Shown here: one piece after another, positions 26,682 through 36,396 of the stretch
How the letters are laid out: each line of letters starts with the position of its first letter
Position numbering within the stretch: position 1 is the stretch's first letter
NCBI GenBank assembly: GCA_947497945.1
Contig: CANMIP010000007.1
Location: forward strand, 1 to 64,000
DNA: 64,000 nt
Direction: 5' to 3'
Source: an uncultured Tropicimonas sp.
Lineage (GTDB): Bacteria > Pseudomonadota > Alphaproteobacteria > Rhodobacterales > Rhodobacteraceae
The notes under the pieces: generated by a model
Databases searched by the model: none
What the model saw: the letters and a program-made list of their open reading frames with translations, nothing else
Told to the model about the DNA's origin: nothing
Program-made: the position numbers and the translations under genes

Positions 26682-26952
26682 TCCGCTGCGATCCTTTCCG
26701 GATGGAAGGAGAGCGTGCGGCGGTCCGCCGCCGCATCGCTTCGGCCCGATTGCCGCCCGGCCCCGAAGGGCGGGCTTGGGCAGGCGGCACGCGCCTATCG
26801 CCTCGTCACATATCTCTGAAAAGAATGGCTGCGATCTCGAAATGCCGGGCGGGCATTTCGCGCGGCCCAAGACCCGGAAAATCGTGTCCGAGGTCTCGTC
26901 ACTGGCAGAAGACCGCGATGAACCGGGGCCAGGGCCAGCCCCGGGAACGGGA

Positions 26953-27714
26953 TTACTCCGCCGCTTCCGGGGAGTTCGTTCCGTCGCCGGAGGAAGCTGC
27001 TGCCTCGCCGGGATCGGAGGTTTCCGGCGCGGGCTTTGCCTTTGGCTTGCGGGTCCGCTTCGGCTTGGGGGCGGCCTCGGCGGCCTGCTCTTCGCCGCCG
27101 GCTTCCGGCGCATCTGCCTTCGGCTTGCGGGTCCGTGGGCGGCGCGGCTTGGGTTTGCTTTCCTCTGCCGCGGCAGGGGCGGCGTCCGGCTGCGGTTGCG
27201 GCTCGTCTTTCCTCGAAGGGGTGTCGATCAGCAGGTCCGGCTGGGGCGGGCTCTGGATCTCGTCCTCGATCACATCGGGACCACCGCTTCCGACCGGTTC
27301 CACCGATTGCAGCGCTTCGGGTTCGGACTGGTGCGGGCGCGGTTGGTGCTGCGGCTGCGGCTGCCCGCCTTGCGGATTTGCGCCGCCAGGCTGGTTGCCG
27401 GTATTGTCGTGCCGGTCGCGTTGCCGGTCGCGCTGCTGCTGTTCCTGCTGCTCGCGGCGGGCTTCCTGCTCACGTTGCGCTTCGCCCAGCATGCGGGTGT
27501 AATGCTCCGAATGCTGTTGGAAATTCTCCATCGCAACGCGGTCATTGCCGAGCGCGGCATCGCGGGAAAGCTGGTTGTATTTGTCGATGATCTGCTGCGG
27601 GGTGCCACGCACCTTGCCTTCCGGGCCGGAAGAATCGAAGACCCGGTTGACGATATTTCCCACCGAGCGCTGGCGGTTCGACTTGGAACGCGAACGTGAC
27701 TTGGATGATCTCAT
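26953..27714 (-). CDS. DUF4167 domain protein, low-complexity C-terminus
   Basis: A 253-residue protein. The N-terminal 80 residues carry the conserved alphaproteobacterial DUF4167 block (RVFDSSGPEGKVRGTPQQII, DNFQQH-type region). The rest is low complexity: a Gln/Arg-rich coil, then Pro/Glu and repeated Lys-Pro-Arg-rich segments that suggest nucleic-acid binding. No function is established to my knowledge. The gene lies downstream of prfA-prmC on the same strand, a neighbourhood that seems common in Rhodobacteraceae. Confidence 0.85.
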   Translation of the reverse strand: MRSSKSRSRSKSNRQRSVGNIVNRVFDSSGPEGKVRGTPQQIIDKYNQLSRDAALGNDRVAMENFQQHSEHYTRMLGEAQREQEARREQQEQQQRDRQRDRHDNTGNQPGGANPQGGQPQPQHQPRPHQSEPEALQSVEPVGSGGPDVIEDEIQSPPQPDLLIDTPSRKDEPQPQPDAAPAAAEESKPKPRRPRTRKPKADAPEAGGEEQAAEAAPKPKRTRKPKAKPAPETSDPGEAAASSGDGTNSPEAAE

Positions 27715-27927
27715 TGTTTTGTACGTTTCCGCCTTGTTGCGGGCTCCGGACCTTGTTTTCGGCTTGCGGAAGAAGTCTCCGCCGGGTGGTCCAAATTGTT
27801 GTGACTATCTGCGCGGGGGGCCGTTCGCCCAACGCTCCGTGCTAGGTCTGATTGGCATGGGCTGGCGACGGTGACAAGGGAAAATCCGTTCATGCGATGC
27901 CAAACTGCCTGTTTTGGCAGATAAACG

Positions 27928-28773
27928 TCACCTTTTGGCGACTCCCAGACGCGCGGACACGACCCGGTCCCTGCCATCCATGTCGGGGCGGATGGCGATA
28001 TCGTCAAGCCCTGCCGCCTCAAAAAGGGAAACAACGCAAGCGCCCTGGCTGGGGCCGATCTCGACAATGAGCCGACCGCCCGGAACCAGATGGTCCGGCG
28101 CTCCGGCGGCAATCTTGCGGTAGCAGGCCAGCCCGTCGCCCTCATCCGTCAAGGCGATGCGGGGCTCATGCGACAGCACCTCCTTCTGCAGGCCGGACAT
28201 CTCCGACAGGGCGATATAGGGCGGGTTCGAGACGATAAGGTCGAACCTGCCGTCAACATCCTGATACCAATCGGAAAGTCTCAACTCGAAGCGGGGGGCG
28301 AGGGCATGGGCCTGAGCATTGGTCCGGGCCAGCTCGAGCGCGTCCGCCGAGACATCCACGCCCAGCCCGACGGCCTGCACCCGCTCCGCCAGCAGGGTCA
28401 CGAGGATGCAGCCGGAACCGGTGCCGAGATCCAGAACGCGGGCAAAGGGCGCGCGCAGGGCCTCCGCGATCAACTCCTCGGTCTCGGGGCGCGGGTCGAG
28501 CACACGGGAATCGACCGAGAATCGCCGTCCCCAGAAGTCGCGATAGCCGCGGATATGGCTCAGAGGCTCGCCGGTCCGGCGACGGCGGCACATGTCCAGG
28601 GTCGCCGCGAGATCGTCCGCGTCGAGCGGGTCGGGCAGATGCAGGGAGAGCCGTGACGGATCGAGTCCCAGCTGGTGCGCGAGCAGCAGGCGCGCCTCGC
28701 GGGCCGGACTGTCGATCTCGCCTTCCGACAGGTCGCGGGCAAGCGCCGCGAGACCGTCCTGGATTGTCCGCAT
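27928..28773 (-). CDS. prmC: Release factor N5-glutamine methyltransferase
   Basis: A 281-residue SAM-dependent methyltransferase. DPRPETEEL (about 93-101), the SAM loop DLGTGSG (115-121) and the NPPY catalytic motif (183-186) identify PrmC/HemK. It methylates the Gln of the GGQ motif in release factors, whose gene prfA lies seven bases upstream on the same strand, so the enzyme and its target are co-transcribed. The start MRTIQDGLAA is chosen over an upstream Met because it lies just after the prfA stop. Confidence 0.95.
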   Translation of the reverse strand: MRTIQDGLAALARDLSEGEIDSPAREARLLLAHQLGLDPSRLSLHLPDPLDADDLAATLDMCRRRRTGEPLSHIRGYRDFWGRRFSVDSRVLDPRPETEELIAEALRAPFARVLDLGTGSGCILVTLLAERVQAVGLGVDVSADALELARTNAQAHALAPRFELRLSDWYQDVDGRFDLIVSNPPYIALSEMSGLQKEVLSHEPRIALTDEGDGLACYRKIAAGAPDHLVPGGRLIVEIGPSQGACVVSLFEAAGLDDIAIRPDMDGRDRVVSARLGVAKR

Positions 28774-28780
28774 CGCCCGC

Positions 28781-29836
28781 TTACCCGTCCAGGTCGGCCA
28801 GCTTGCGGGCCTGGTCATCCGCGGTGAGCGCATCGATCACCTCGGAAAGGTCGCCCTGCATGACCTGGTCGAGCTTGTAGAGCGTGAGGTTGATCCGGTG
28901 GTCCGTCATCCGGCCCTGCGGGAAGTTGTAGGTCCGGATGCGTTCGGAGCGGTCGCCGGAGCCGACCTGCGAGCGGCGGTCGGCGGCGCGCTCGTCATCG
29001 GCCTTCTGGCGCTCGGCGTCGTAGAGCCGCGCCCGCAGCACCTGCATGGCGATCTCGCGGTTGCGGTGCTGGGACTTCTCCGAGCTGGTCACGACGATGC
29101 CGGTCGGCAGGTGGGTGATGCGCACGGCGGAATCGGTGGTGTTGACATGCTGTCCGCCGGCCCCGGAGGCGCGCATCGTGTCGATGCGGATGTCGGTTGC
29201 GGGGATGTCGATATCGACATCCTCGGCTTCCGGCAGCACGGCGACGGTGGCGGCCGATGTGTGGATGCGGCCACCGGATTCGGTCTCGGGAACACGCTGG
29301 ACACGGTGGACGCCGGATTCGTATTTCAGCCGGGCAAAGACGCCTTCGCCCTGGACATGGGCGACGGCCTCCTTGATGCCGCCAAGCTCGCTCTCCTGCG
29401 CCTCGATCAGCTCGAATTTCCAACCCTGCGCCTCGGCATGGCGCTGATACATGCGCAGCAGGTCGCCGGCGAAAAGCGCCGCTTCCTCGCCGCCGGTGCC
29501 GGGGCGGATCTCGATCATCGCCGGGCGGGCATCGGCGGCGTCCTTGGGAAGGAGCGCCAGTTGCAGCGCGGCTTCATGCTCGGGCAGCCGGGCGCGCAGG
29601 TCGGGCAGCTCTTCCTCGGCCAACTCGCGCATCTCGGGGTCGTCGAGCATCGCCTCGGCCGCCTCGATATCGGCCCGGCAGCGTTTCCAGGCGTCGATCT
29701 CGGCCACGACGGGCTTGAGATCGGAATATTCCTTGGCAAGGCGGGCGATCTCGCCCGGCTCGGCGCCGGACGCCATCTTGGCTTCGAGAAACTCGAAGCG
29801 TTGGGCGATTTCGTGCAATCTTTCCTCGGGAACCAT
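28781..29836 (-). CDS. prfA: Peptide chain release factor 1
   Basis: A 351-residue class I release factor. The PAT tripeptide (about 212-214) is the RF1-specific stop-codon reader, and GGQ (about 227-229) triggers hydrolysis. [18 protein letters not shown] is also standard. It terminates at UAA and UAG. The start [12 protein letters not shown] matches family length; an extra 22 residues upstream look non-homologous. It heads the prfA-prmC operon. Confidence 0.97.
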   Translation of the reverse strand: MVPEERLHEIAQRFEFLEAKMASGAEPGEIARLAKEYSDLKPVVAEIDAWKRCRADIEAAEAMLDDPEMRELAEEELPDLRARLPEHEAALQLALLPKDAADARPAMIEIRPGTGGEEAALFAGDLLRMYQRHAEAQGWKFELIEAQESELGGIKEAVAHVQGEGVFARLKYESGVHRVQRVPETESGGRIHTSAATVAVLPEAEDVDIDIPATDIRIDTMRASGAGGQHVNTTDSAVRITHLPTGIVVTSSEKSQHRNREIAMQVLRARLYDAERQKADDERAADRRSQVGSGDRSERIRTYNFPQGRMTDHRINLTLYKLDQVMQGDLSEVIDALTADDQARKLADLDG

Positions 29837-29900
29837 GGAGCGCTGCGTGCCGGAATGCGCCGGTTTGGTCAAGGGGGCGAGACGTGCTAGGTTTTCTTTC

Positions 29901-30185
29901 ATGGCTAGATTTGTGCTCCTCGCGCTTGCCGTCCTGGCCGGACCCGGCCTTGCGGATGTAACACCCCCCTCGGGCGGGGTGATTGACTGTTACTGCACGG
30001 ATCGCGCTGGCGAACGGGTCGCGTTGGGCGAGGTGATCTGCCTCCACGTCGATGGCCGGATGTTCCTTGCGCGTTGCGAGATGTCCCTGAACAACCCGAT
30101 GTGGCGCGAAGTGCAGGAGGGCTGCACGGTTTCGCGCCTGCCCGAGCTTTCTCCCGTCATGACCGCGGAGGCGGAGCGTTCCTGA
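29901..30185 (+). CDS. Small exported cysteine-containing protein
   Basis: A 94-residue protein with an N-terminal signal peptide ([20 protein letters not shown], cleavage probably after GLA). The mature part has four cysteines (DCYCTD, EVICLH, ARCEMS, EGCTVS; five Cys in all counting both in DCYC), so disulfide bonding in the periplasm is likely. It is divergent from prfA with only 64 bases between. I know no family function. Its start is secure because the reading frame upstream overlaps prfA. Confidence 0.7.
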   Translation: MARFVLLALAVLAGPGLADVTPPSGGVIDCYCTDRAGERVALGEVICLHVDGRMFLARCEMSLNNPMWREVQEGCTVSRLPELSPVMTAEAERS

Positions 30186-30383
30186 CACCCTGTCCGCTGC
30201 TGTCCCGGCGATAGCGCCTGCGCGGAGGGGGCGTGCCGCCGAACGGGGTTCGAGCGGCGGTGGCGCCGCTTCGCGGCGTGGACCGGGCGGCGAATGTCGG
30301 GGGAAACCATTCGCGGGATTGAGTTTTTGACGCAAAGCGGGTGTGATTGAGGCAGGGAAGAGTTTGACAGGAGGCCGGTGCCC

Positions 30384-32261
30384 ATGGGCGAAATAGCCCT
30401 CACCTACGAGATGATCGTGGTGCTTTGCGTGCTTGGGCTGACGGTTGGGCTCTTCGTGACCGAGGTGGTGCGGGTCGATGTTGCCGCTTTTCTGATCATG
30501 GTGCTGCTGGGCTGCCTGGCCTCGCTGCCGGGCCTCTCCCATATCGTCGACGTGAACCACCTCTTCGCGGGGTTCGGCTCCAACGCCGTGGTCTCGATCA
30601 TCGCGGTGATGATCCTTGGCGCGGGGCTGGACCGGACCGGCGTGATGTCCACCGTTGCCGCCTGGATCCTCCAGGTCGGCGGGCGCACGGAGGGGCGCAT
30701 CATCCTGCTGATCTCCTCGACCGTGGCGGTGATCTCTTCCTTCATGCAGAATGTGGGCGCAGCGGCGCTCTTCCTGCCGGTGGTCTCGCGGATCTCGGCC
30801 CGCACGGAGCTGCCGATGTCGCGGCTGCTGATGCCGATGGGGTTCTGCGCCATTCTCGGCGGGACGATGACCATGGTCGGGTCCTCGCCGCTGATCCTGC
30901 TCAATGACCTGATGGAAGGCATCAACCCGACCCTGCCGCCGGAGAGCCAGATGGCCGATTTCAGCCTGTTTTCGGTGGCGCCGATCGGGCTGGCGCTGGT
31001 CGGCGCGGGGCTGGTCTATTTCATCCTCTTCGGCAAGCTGATCCTGCCGGGCAGGACCCTGCGCCCGGAAGAAGGCGGCGCGCGCGGGCGATCCTTGCTG
31101 GAATATGTCTCGCGCACCTACGGGATCGACGGGGCGATCCACGAGATTATCGTCCCGCCGGGCTCGATCCTGGTCGGCCAGACCATCGACGACATCCAGC
31201 GCGCCATGCGGCTGCAGGTCGTGGCAACGCAATATGAGGGCAAGACCTACACCTCGCCGCCGCGCGATACGGTGCTGGAAGCGCCGGCGCGGCTGGCGAT
31301 CATTGCCGGGCCGGAGGCGGTGGAGGCGTTCAAGTTCTGCTTCGACCTGGAGGAGGCGCCGGTTCTCGCGGGCTTTGCCGAGGATCTCGGGCCGACACGC
31401 GCCGGCATTGCCGAGGTCGTCATCCCGCCCGGCTCCGACGTGATCGGCAAATCGGCGCGGGACCTGTGGCTGCGCAAGGTGCATGGGCTGGCGCCGCTTC
31501 TGATGTATCGCGGCGGCAAGGCCTATTCGCGTGAGAATGACGAGGTGGATTTCGGCGAGATCCCCTTTCAGGCCGGCGACACGGTGCTTGGCCATATCGC
31601 CTGGGACGCGCTGACCCGTTTGGAGAAGGATCGCGACTTCGTGGTCGTCACGCAGGATTACCCGCGCGAGACCGTCCGTCCGCAGAAGGTCGGCTGGGCG
31701 CTGGCCTTCTTCGCGCTGGCGATCACGCTGGTGCTCTTCACCGATATGCGCCTGTCGCTCTGCCTGCTGGTCGGGGCCATCGGCATGATCCTGACCAACG
31801 TGCTCTCCATCGACGAGGCCTACGAATCGGTGAGTTGGAGCACGGTCTTCCTGCTGGCGTCGCTCATTCCGCTGGGCCAGGCGGTCCAGAGCACGGGCAC
31901 GGCTGAATGGATCGCCCACCAGGCGCTGATCGTGCTCGACGGGATGCCGGTCTGGGTCGTGCAGGCCGGGGTGGCGATCCTGTCCACGGTCTTCACGCTG
32001 GTCATGTCCAATGTCGGCGCCACGGTCCTGCTGGTGCCGCTGGCGGTCAATATCGCGCTCGGGATCGGCGCCGATCCGGCGCTCTTCGCGCTGACCGTCG
32101 CGATCTCGACCTCCAACTCCTTCCTGATCCCGACGCATCAGGTGAACGCGCTGCTGATGGGGCCGGGCGGCTACACGGTGCGCGATTTCATCCGGGCCGG
32201 CGGGATCATGACGGTGGTCTTCCTCGTGGTGTCACTGGGAGCGCTCAACCTGTGGTATTGA
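30384..32261 (+). CDS. SLC13-family anion permease with central RCK_C domains
   Basis: A 625-residue membrane transporter. Hydrophobic helices at both ends flank a soluble middle region (about 220-430) with two TrkA-C/RCK_C-like repeats (IIVPPGSILVGQTIDDIQ and VVIPPGSDVIGKSARDLW). This layout is typical of the large DASS/SLC13 members that carry sulfate, dicarboxylates or similar anions with sodium. AGGAGG lies nine bases before the ATG at 30384; a GTG two codons earlier is less well placed. The substrate is unknown. Confidence 0.88.
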   Translation: MGEIALTYEMIVVLCVLGLTVGLFVTEVVRVDVAAFLIMVLLGCLASLPGLSHIVDVNHLFAGFGSNAVVSIIAVMILGAGLDRTGVMSTVAAWILQVGGRTEGRIILLISSTVAVISSFMQNVGAAALFLPVVSRISARTELPMSRLLMPMGFCAILGGTMTMVGSSPLILLNDLMEGINPTLPPESQMADFSLFSVAPIGLALVGAGLVYFILFGKLILPGRTLRPEEGGARGRSLLEYVSRTYGIDGAIHEIIVPPGSILVGQTIDDIQRAMRLQVVATQYEGKTYTSPPRDTVLEAPARLAIIAGPEAVEAFKFCFDLEEAPVLAGFAEDLGPTRAGIAEVVIPPGSDVIGKSARDLWLRKVHGLAPLLMYRGGKAYSRENDEVDFGEIPFQAGDTVLGHIAWDALTRLEKDRDFVVVTQDYPRETVRPQKVGWALAFFALAITLVLFTDMRLSLCLLVGAIGMILTNVLSIDEAYESVSWSTVFLLASLIPLGQAVQSTGTAEWIAHQALIVLDGMPVWVVQAGVAILSTVFTLVMSNVGATVLLVPLAVNIALGIGADPALFALTVAISTSNSFLIPTHQVNALLMGPGGYTVRDFIRAGGIMTVVFLVVSLGALNLWY

Positions 32262-32302
32262 GGTGATGGCGGCCGGATCGATCCGGCGTCGCGGGACGGG
32301 CG

Positions 32303-33076
32303 CTAGAAGAACGCCCGCCGCACGAGGTTCAGGCCCGCAATGATCAGCACCAGCAATGTCAGCCGCCGGAACGCCGCCTGGTCCAGCCGGTCATGGATGC
32401 CCTGCCCGAGCCGCATCCCGAGCAGCGCCGGCAGGACCATCGCCGCCGAGAAGGGCAGGGTCTGCGCGTTCAGCACGCCGGTCTGCAGATGGGTGAGCAG
32501 CAGCAGGATGGCGCCAAGCCCGAAAGCCACGCCAAGCACGCGGAGCTGATCCCCCTTGGGGGTCTCGATGGCGGTGAGATAGAGCACGAGTGGCGGACCC
32601 CAGACGCCCGAGACGCCACCGACAATGCCCGACAGCGCGCCGAGGCAGATCTCGGCGAAGGTGCGGCGATGATCGGGGATGTGCGGATGCAATCCGGCGA
32701 GCTGCATCAGGCCGAATCCCGTGATCGGGACGCCGATCATGGCGAAGAGCAGGCGTTCGTCGATGACGCGGACGAGCTGCGCCGAGGCGATGAGGCAGAG
32801 CCCGCCAATGCCGAGATAGACCCGGTAGCGCCGGATCGTGGAGATCACGGCGCTCGGCCCGTCGCGGAAGGCCTGGAAACCGTTTGTGATCACGGTCGGC
32901 AGGATCAGCGCGACCAGCGCCATCTGCGGCGAGAGGAAGGCCGCGAGCCCCGAGACCATGATCATTGGCATGGCAAAGCCGGTGGCGCCCTTCACGAAGG
33001 CTGCCACCAGCGCCACGCCGCAGGCCAGCGCGAAGAAGAGGGGCGTCAGCCCGCCCATGAACAAGCTCGGATCCAT
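32303..33076 (-). CDS. TauE/SafE-family sulfite/anion exporter-like permease
   Basis: About 257 residues with eight hydrophobic segments in two repeats. FVKGATGFAMPMI and IVGGVSGVWGPPLVLYL are the paired TauE motifs. The family moves sulfite, sulfoacetate or related organic anions. It converges on the SLC13 gene, but co-function is not implied. The start MDPSLFMGGLT lacks a strong ribosome site; a GGLTP-proximal Met is an alternative. Confidence 0.82.
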   Translation of the reverse strand: MDPSLFMGGLTPLFFALACGVALVAAFVKGATGFAMPMIMVSGLAAFLSPQMALVALILPTVITNGFQAFRDGPSAVISTIRRYRVYLGIGGLCLIASAQLVRVIDERLLFAMIGVPITGFGLMQLAGLHPHIPDHRRTFAEICLGALSGIVGGVSGVWGPPLVLYLTAIETPKGDQLRVLGVAFGLGAILLLLTHLQTGVLNAQTLPFSAAMVLPALLGMRLGQGIHDRLDQAAFRRLTLLVLIIAGLNLVRRAFF

Positions 33077-33229
33077 TATTCGGCGAATATCGCATTGAAA
33101 CTCTCGCTGCACCCGCTAAATGGTGGCGACATATTGAGACGAAACGCCATGTCATATTGAAATTATGTTGCGCTGCACCTGCAAAGTGACTATCACCATC
33201 CGAAACCCGATGATCGAAGGATTCGAGCC

Positions 33230-34915
33230 ATGCCGCATGATGGACAGGACCTGCCCCAGAGCCCCATTCTCGACAACCTGCTGACGCTGACCCGTGCGGC
33301 GATCCCGCCCGTGAAGGAGCTGGTCGAAGCGGCGACCGCAGCCGTGCGGGCGCGGGTTCTCGATGGCGGGCGCGTTTCCGGCGCGCTGCTAGAGCAGAAC
33401 CAGACCGCCGCCCATGCGCTGGCCTGGCTGGCGACCTATGGGCAGTCGCTCGAGCAGATGCAGGCCTGGGCCGAGCGGCTTGAGGCCGAGGGCAAGTTCG
33501 GCGAGATCGAGCAGCTCATCCACCAGATCGCCTTTGGCGAATACCTGCTGCAGATCCAGGGCGGCATCCCGATGTCCCAGGGCGAGATCGTCCGGGTCCG
33601 CGATATGGGGCTGGACGAGCTGGAGGACCTGCAGCGGCTGCATTCGACCGAGATCGCCGCGCTCTGCCAGAACGGCAACAGCCAGCGCGCGCGGACGCGG
33701 CTTGTCGAGCTGATGCAGGAGCAATCGGCCAATATCACCGTCGGCGCGACGGGGCTTGAGGACGAGCTGGAGATGATCCGCGAGCAGTTCCGCCGCTACG
33801 CGGTGGACCGCGTGGAGCCGAACGCGCATGAGTGGCATCTCAAGGATGAGCTGATCCCGATGGAGATCATCGAGGAACTGGCCGAGATGGGCGTGTTCGG
33901 ACTGACCATCCCGGAGGAATATGGCGGGTTCGGGCTCTCGAAAGCCTCGATGGTGGTCGTTTCCGAGGAGCTGTCGCGCGGCTATATCGGTGTCGGTTCG
34001 CTGGGCACGCGTTCCGAGATCGCCGCCGAGCTGATCCTCGCCGGCGGCACGGATGCGCAGAAGGAATACTGGCTGCCGAAGCTTTCGAGCGCCGAGATCC
34101 TGCCCACGGCCGTCTTCACCGAACCCAATACCGGCTCCGATCTGGGCAGCCTGCGCGCCCGCGCCGTGAAGGACGAGACTGGCGATTACAAGGTGACGGG
34201 CAACAAGACCTGGATCACCCATGCCGCGCGGACGCATGTGATGACGCTGCTGGCCCGGACCGATCCGGAGAGCACGGATCACAAGGGGCTGAGCATGTTC
34301 CTGGCCGAGAAGATCCCCGGCACCGAGGAAGACCCGTTCCCGACCGAGGGCATGACAGGCGGCGAGATCGAGGTGCTGGGCTATCGCGGCATGAAGGAAT
34401 ACGAACTGGGCTTCGACAATTTCCACGTCAAGGGCGAGAACCTGCTTGGCGGTGTTGAAGGGCAGGGCTTCAAGCAGCTGATGAAGACCTTCGAGGCGGC
34501 GCGGATCCAGACCGCGGCGCGGGCCATAGGCGTGGCGCAATCGGCGCTCGATATCGCGACGCAATATGCCCAGGACCGCAAGCAGTTCGGCAAGGCGCTG
34601 ATCGCCTTCCCGCGCGTCTCCGGCAAACTGGCGATGATGGCGGTGGAGATCATGGTGGCGCGTCAGCTGACCTATTTCTCCGCCTGGGAGAAGGATCACG
34701 ACCAGCGCTGCGACCTGGAGGCCGGGATGGCCAAGCTGCTGGGCGCACGGGTCGCCTGGGCGGCGGCCGATAACGGGCTGCAGATCCATGGCGGCAACGG
34801 GTTTGCCTGTGAATATGCGATCAGCCGGGTGCTCTGCGATGCGCGGATCCTCAATATCTTCGAGGGCGCCGCCGAGATCCAGGCCCAGGTGATCGCCCGG
34901 CGCCTGCTGGGATAA
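33230..34915 (+). CDS. mcd: (2S)-methylsuccinyl-CoA dehydrogenase
   Basis: A 561-residue acyl-CoA dehydrogenase. Unlike ordinary members (about 380 residues) it has a helical N-terminal extension of about 170 residues, the mark of Mcd. The FAD/acyl-CoA core shows EYGGFGLSKASMVVVSEE, TEPNTGSDLGSLRARAVKDE and the C-terminal RILNIFEGAAEIQ with its Glu. It oxidises methylsuccinyl-CoA to mesaconyl-CoA in the ethylmalonyl-CoA pathway for acetate and C1 assimilation. The other pathway genes are not adjacent; meaB, for methylmalonyl-CoA mutase, is 22 kb downstream. Confidence 0.87.
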   Translation: MPHDGQDLPQSPILDNLLTLTRAAIPPVKELVEAATAAVRARVLDGGRVSGALLEQNQTAAHALAWLATYGQSLEQMQAWAERLEAEGKFGEIEQLIHQIAFGEYLLQIQGGIPMSQGEIVRVRDMGLDELEDLQRLHSTEIAALCQNGNSQRARTRLVELMQEQSANITVGATGLEDELEMIREQFRRYAVDRVEPNAHEWHLKDELIPMEIIEELAEMGVFGLTIPEEYGGFGLSKASMVVVSEELSRGYIGVGSLGTRSEIAAELILAGGTDAQKEYWLPKLSSAEILPTAVFTEPNTGSDLGSLRARAVKDETGDYKVTGNKTWITHAARTHVMTLLARTDPESTDHKGLSMFLAEKIPGTEEDPFPTEGMTGGEIEVLGYRGMKEYELGFDNFHVKGENLLGGVEGQGFKQLMKTFEAARIQTAARAIGVAQSALDIATQYAQDRKQFGKALIAFPRVSGKLAMMAVEIMVARQLTYFSAWEKDHDQRCDLEAGMAKLLGARVAWAAADNGLQIHGGNGFACEYAISRVLCDARILNIFEGAAEIQAQVIARRLLG

Positions 34916-34953
34916 GGCGGCGAAACCTCCGCATCGAGAAGTGATTTTCCGTC

Positions 34954-34989
34954 AACGGCCGTCCCATTGGGGCGGTCGTTGCGCCTTTT
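34954..34989 (+). terminator. Probable terminator after mcd
   Basis: A 12-bp stem with two G-T wobbles (34954-34965 pairing with 34969-34980) closes on an ATT loop and is followed by a short T run (34986-34989). It lies 39 bases after the mcd stop. The weak T run lowers confidence. Confidence 0.5.
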
Positions 34990-35145
34990 ACGCTTGAACA
35001 GTGGAGGTCGGTTTGCCGGTCGAAGGCAATCGAAGGGGGCAAGTTTTTGAAATAATGGGGCAAATTGGCGGCTGCGGGTCGCGCGGCTTGCATCTGCCGA
35101 AACGGACCCAATCTGCGGCTGGAATCGCGCAGGAGAGGGGACAGA

Positions 35146-36102
35146 ATATTCGAACGTGCCTGGCAGGCCACCATGATCGCCGCCGCCCGCTCAAAGCGCC
35201 TCAAGAGCTTGATGCAGGGAAAGCGCGCGACCTCCTTTCTGGCGTGCCGGTATGTGGCGGGAAAGAGCGTCGCGGAGGCCGTCGTGCGCGCCGAGGCCTT
35301 GCAGGCGGAGCAAGGCATCCGGGCCTCGCTCTTCTTCATGGGCGAATATGTCGACAGCCTGGAACTGGTCGAGGAGAATGTCGCCCGCAAGCTGGAGGCG
35401 GCGGCAGCCCTGTCGGAGACCGGGCTTGACCTGCATATCTCCGTCGACCCGACATAAATCGGTCATGCGATCGATCCGGCAATGGTCCGGTCGCGAGCCG
35501 AGGCGATTGCGCGGGAGATCGCGGCGCGGGCCGGCGGGCGTGGCGGCGTTACCTGCATGATGATCGACATGGAGGATGAAAGCGTCACCGGCCCGACCAT
35601 TGCGCTGCATGAAGCGCTGGCCGAGATCGGACTGCCGGTGGCGCTGACCTTGCAGGCCTATCTGCGGCGCAGCGAGGCCGACATGGCGGCGCAGGTCGCG
35701 CGCGGCGGGCGGGTGCGGTTGGTGCGCGGCGCGTTTGTCGGTCATGAGGCGGTTGCCTTCACGCGGGAGGCGGAGATCAAGCAGAGCTACCGTCGACTGA
35801 TCGGGCAGATGTTCTCGCCGGAGGCTTTCAAGAGCGGATTCTATCCGATCGTGGCCACGCATGACGAAGCGCTGCACGCCTATGCGATCGAGCAGGCGGA
35901 GGCGGGCGGCTGGCCGAAGGACCGCTATGAGTTCGAGATGCTGCTGGGTGTGCGGGAGGAGAGCGCGCGCGCATTGGCGGCGCGCGGGGAACGGGTTCGG
36001 CTCTATCTTCCTTTCGGGCGGGACTGGTGGCCCTATGCGGTGCGTCGGATCGGAGAGTATCCGGGCAATGCGCGGCTACTGCTGAGATCGCTTCTGTCGT
36101 GA
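35146..36102 (+). pseudogene. Proline dehydrogenase broken by an in-frame stop
   Basis: One reading frame encodes a PutA-type proline dehydrogenase domain from about 35146 to 36102 but contains TAA at 35455-35457. Before it the frame reads LDLHISVDPT and after it IGHAIDPAM; relatives have Gln between, so one C-to-T change made the stop. Downstream landmarks are intact: MMIDMEDESVTGPTIALHE, VALTLQAYLRR, VRLVRGAFVG, YPIVATHDEALHAYA and RLYLPFGRDWWPYAVRRIGE. The best-placed start relative to an AGGAG box is an ATA (35146) in front of FERAWQATM; an ATG follows at 35173. A sequencing error cannot be ruled out. Confidence 0.85.
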
Positions 36103-36154
36103 GCAAGGCGCTGGGGCGGAGCGTCATCCGGCAGCGGGAGGCACCCCCTCGGTC

Positions 36155-36210
36155 CTCGACGCCTTCGGCATCTCGAACCATTGGGGTCGGGCGCGCCTTC
36201 GGCGCGTGGA
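36155..36210. repeat. GC-rich intergenic repeat, copy 1
   Basis: This segment holds TTGGGGTCGGGCGCGCCT and a CGCGCCTTCGGCGCG hairpin. A closely similar segment occurs at 58715-58767, also intergenic, with matching order and spacing. About two thirds of the aligned bases agree, and the hairpin half is nearly identical. It looks like a dispersed chromosomal repeat rather than a terminator, since no T run follows. Confidence 0.65.
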
Positions 36211-36396
36211 CGTATTTCATGATCGGCGAATTCCTTTGATCTGGCGCCCTTGGTGCCTGTCGGGACCGTTGGACGTGGCGATGGATGCGTCCGCGCAGGA
36301 GCGGGACCGGATTGGCCGCATTGGCGCCGCGGGCCTTTTGCGGCATGCAGGGCGGCGACCGCGTTGCCGACCATGACACCTGAAAGGGCCCCCAAG

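Noticed and set aside
27900-27960. TGCCAAAC/TTTTGGCA inverted pair taken as a terminator
   Set aside because: Imperfect, with no T run on either strand in the right place, so it was not annotated.
29574-32138. 854-codon minus-strand frame
   Set aside because: It lies opposite the SLC13 gene and prfA, is dominated by Arg/Asp/His/Gln shadow residues, and has no recognisable domain.
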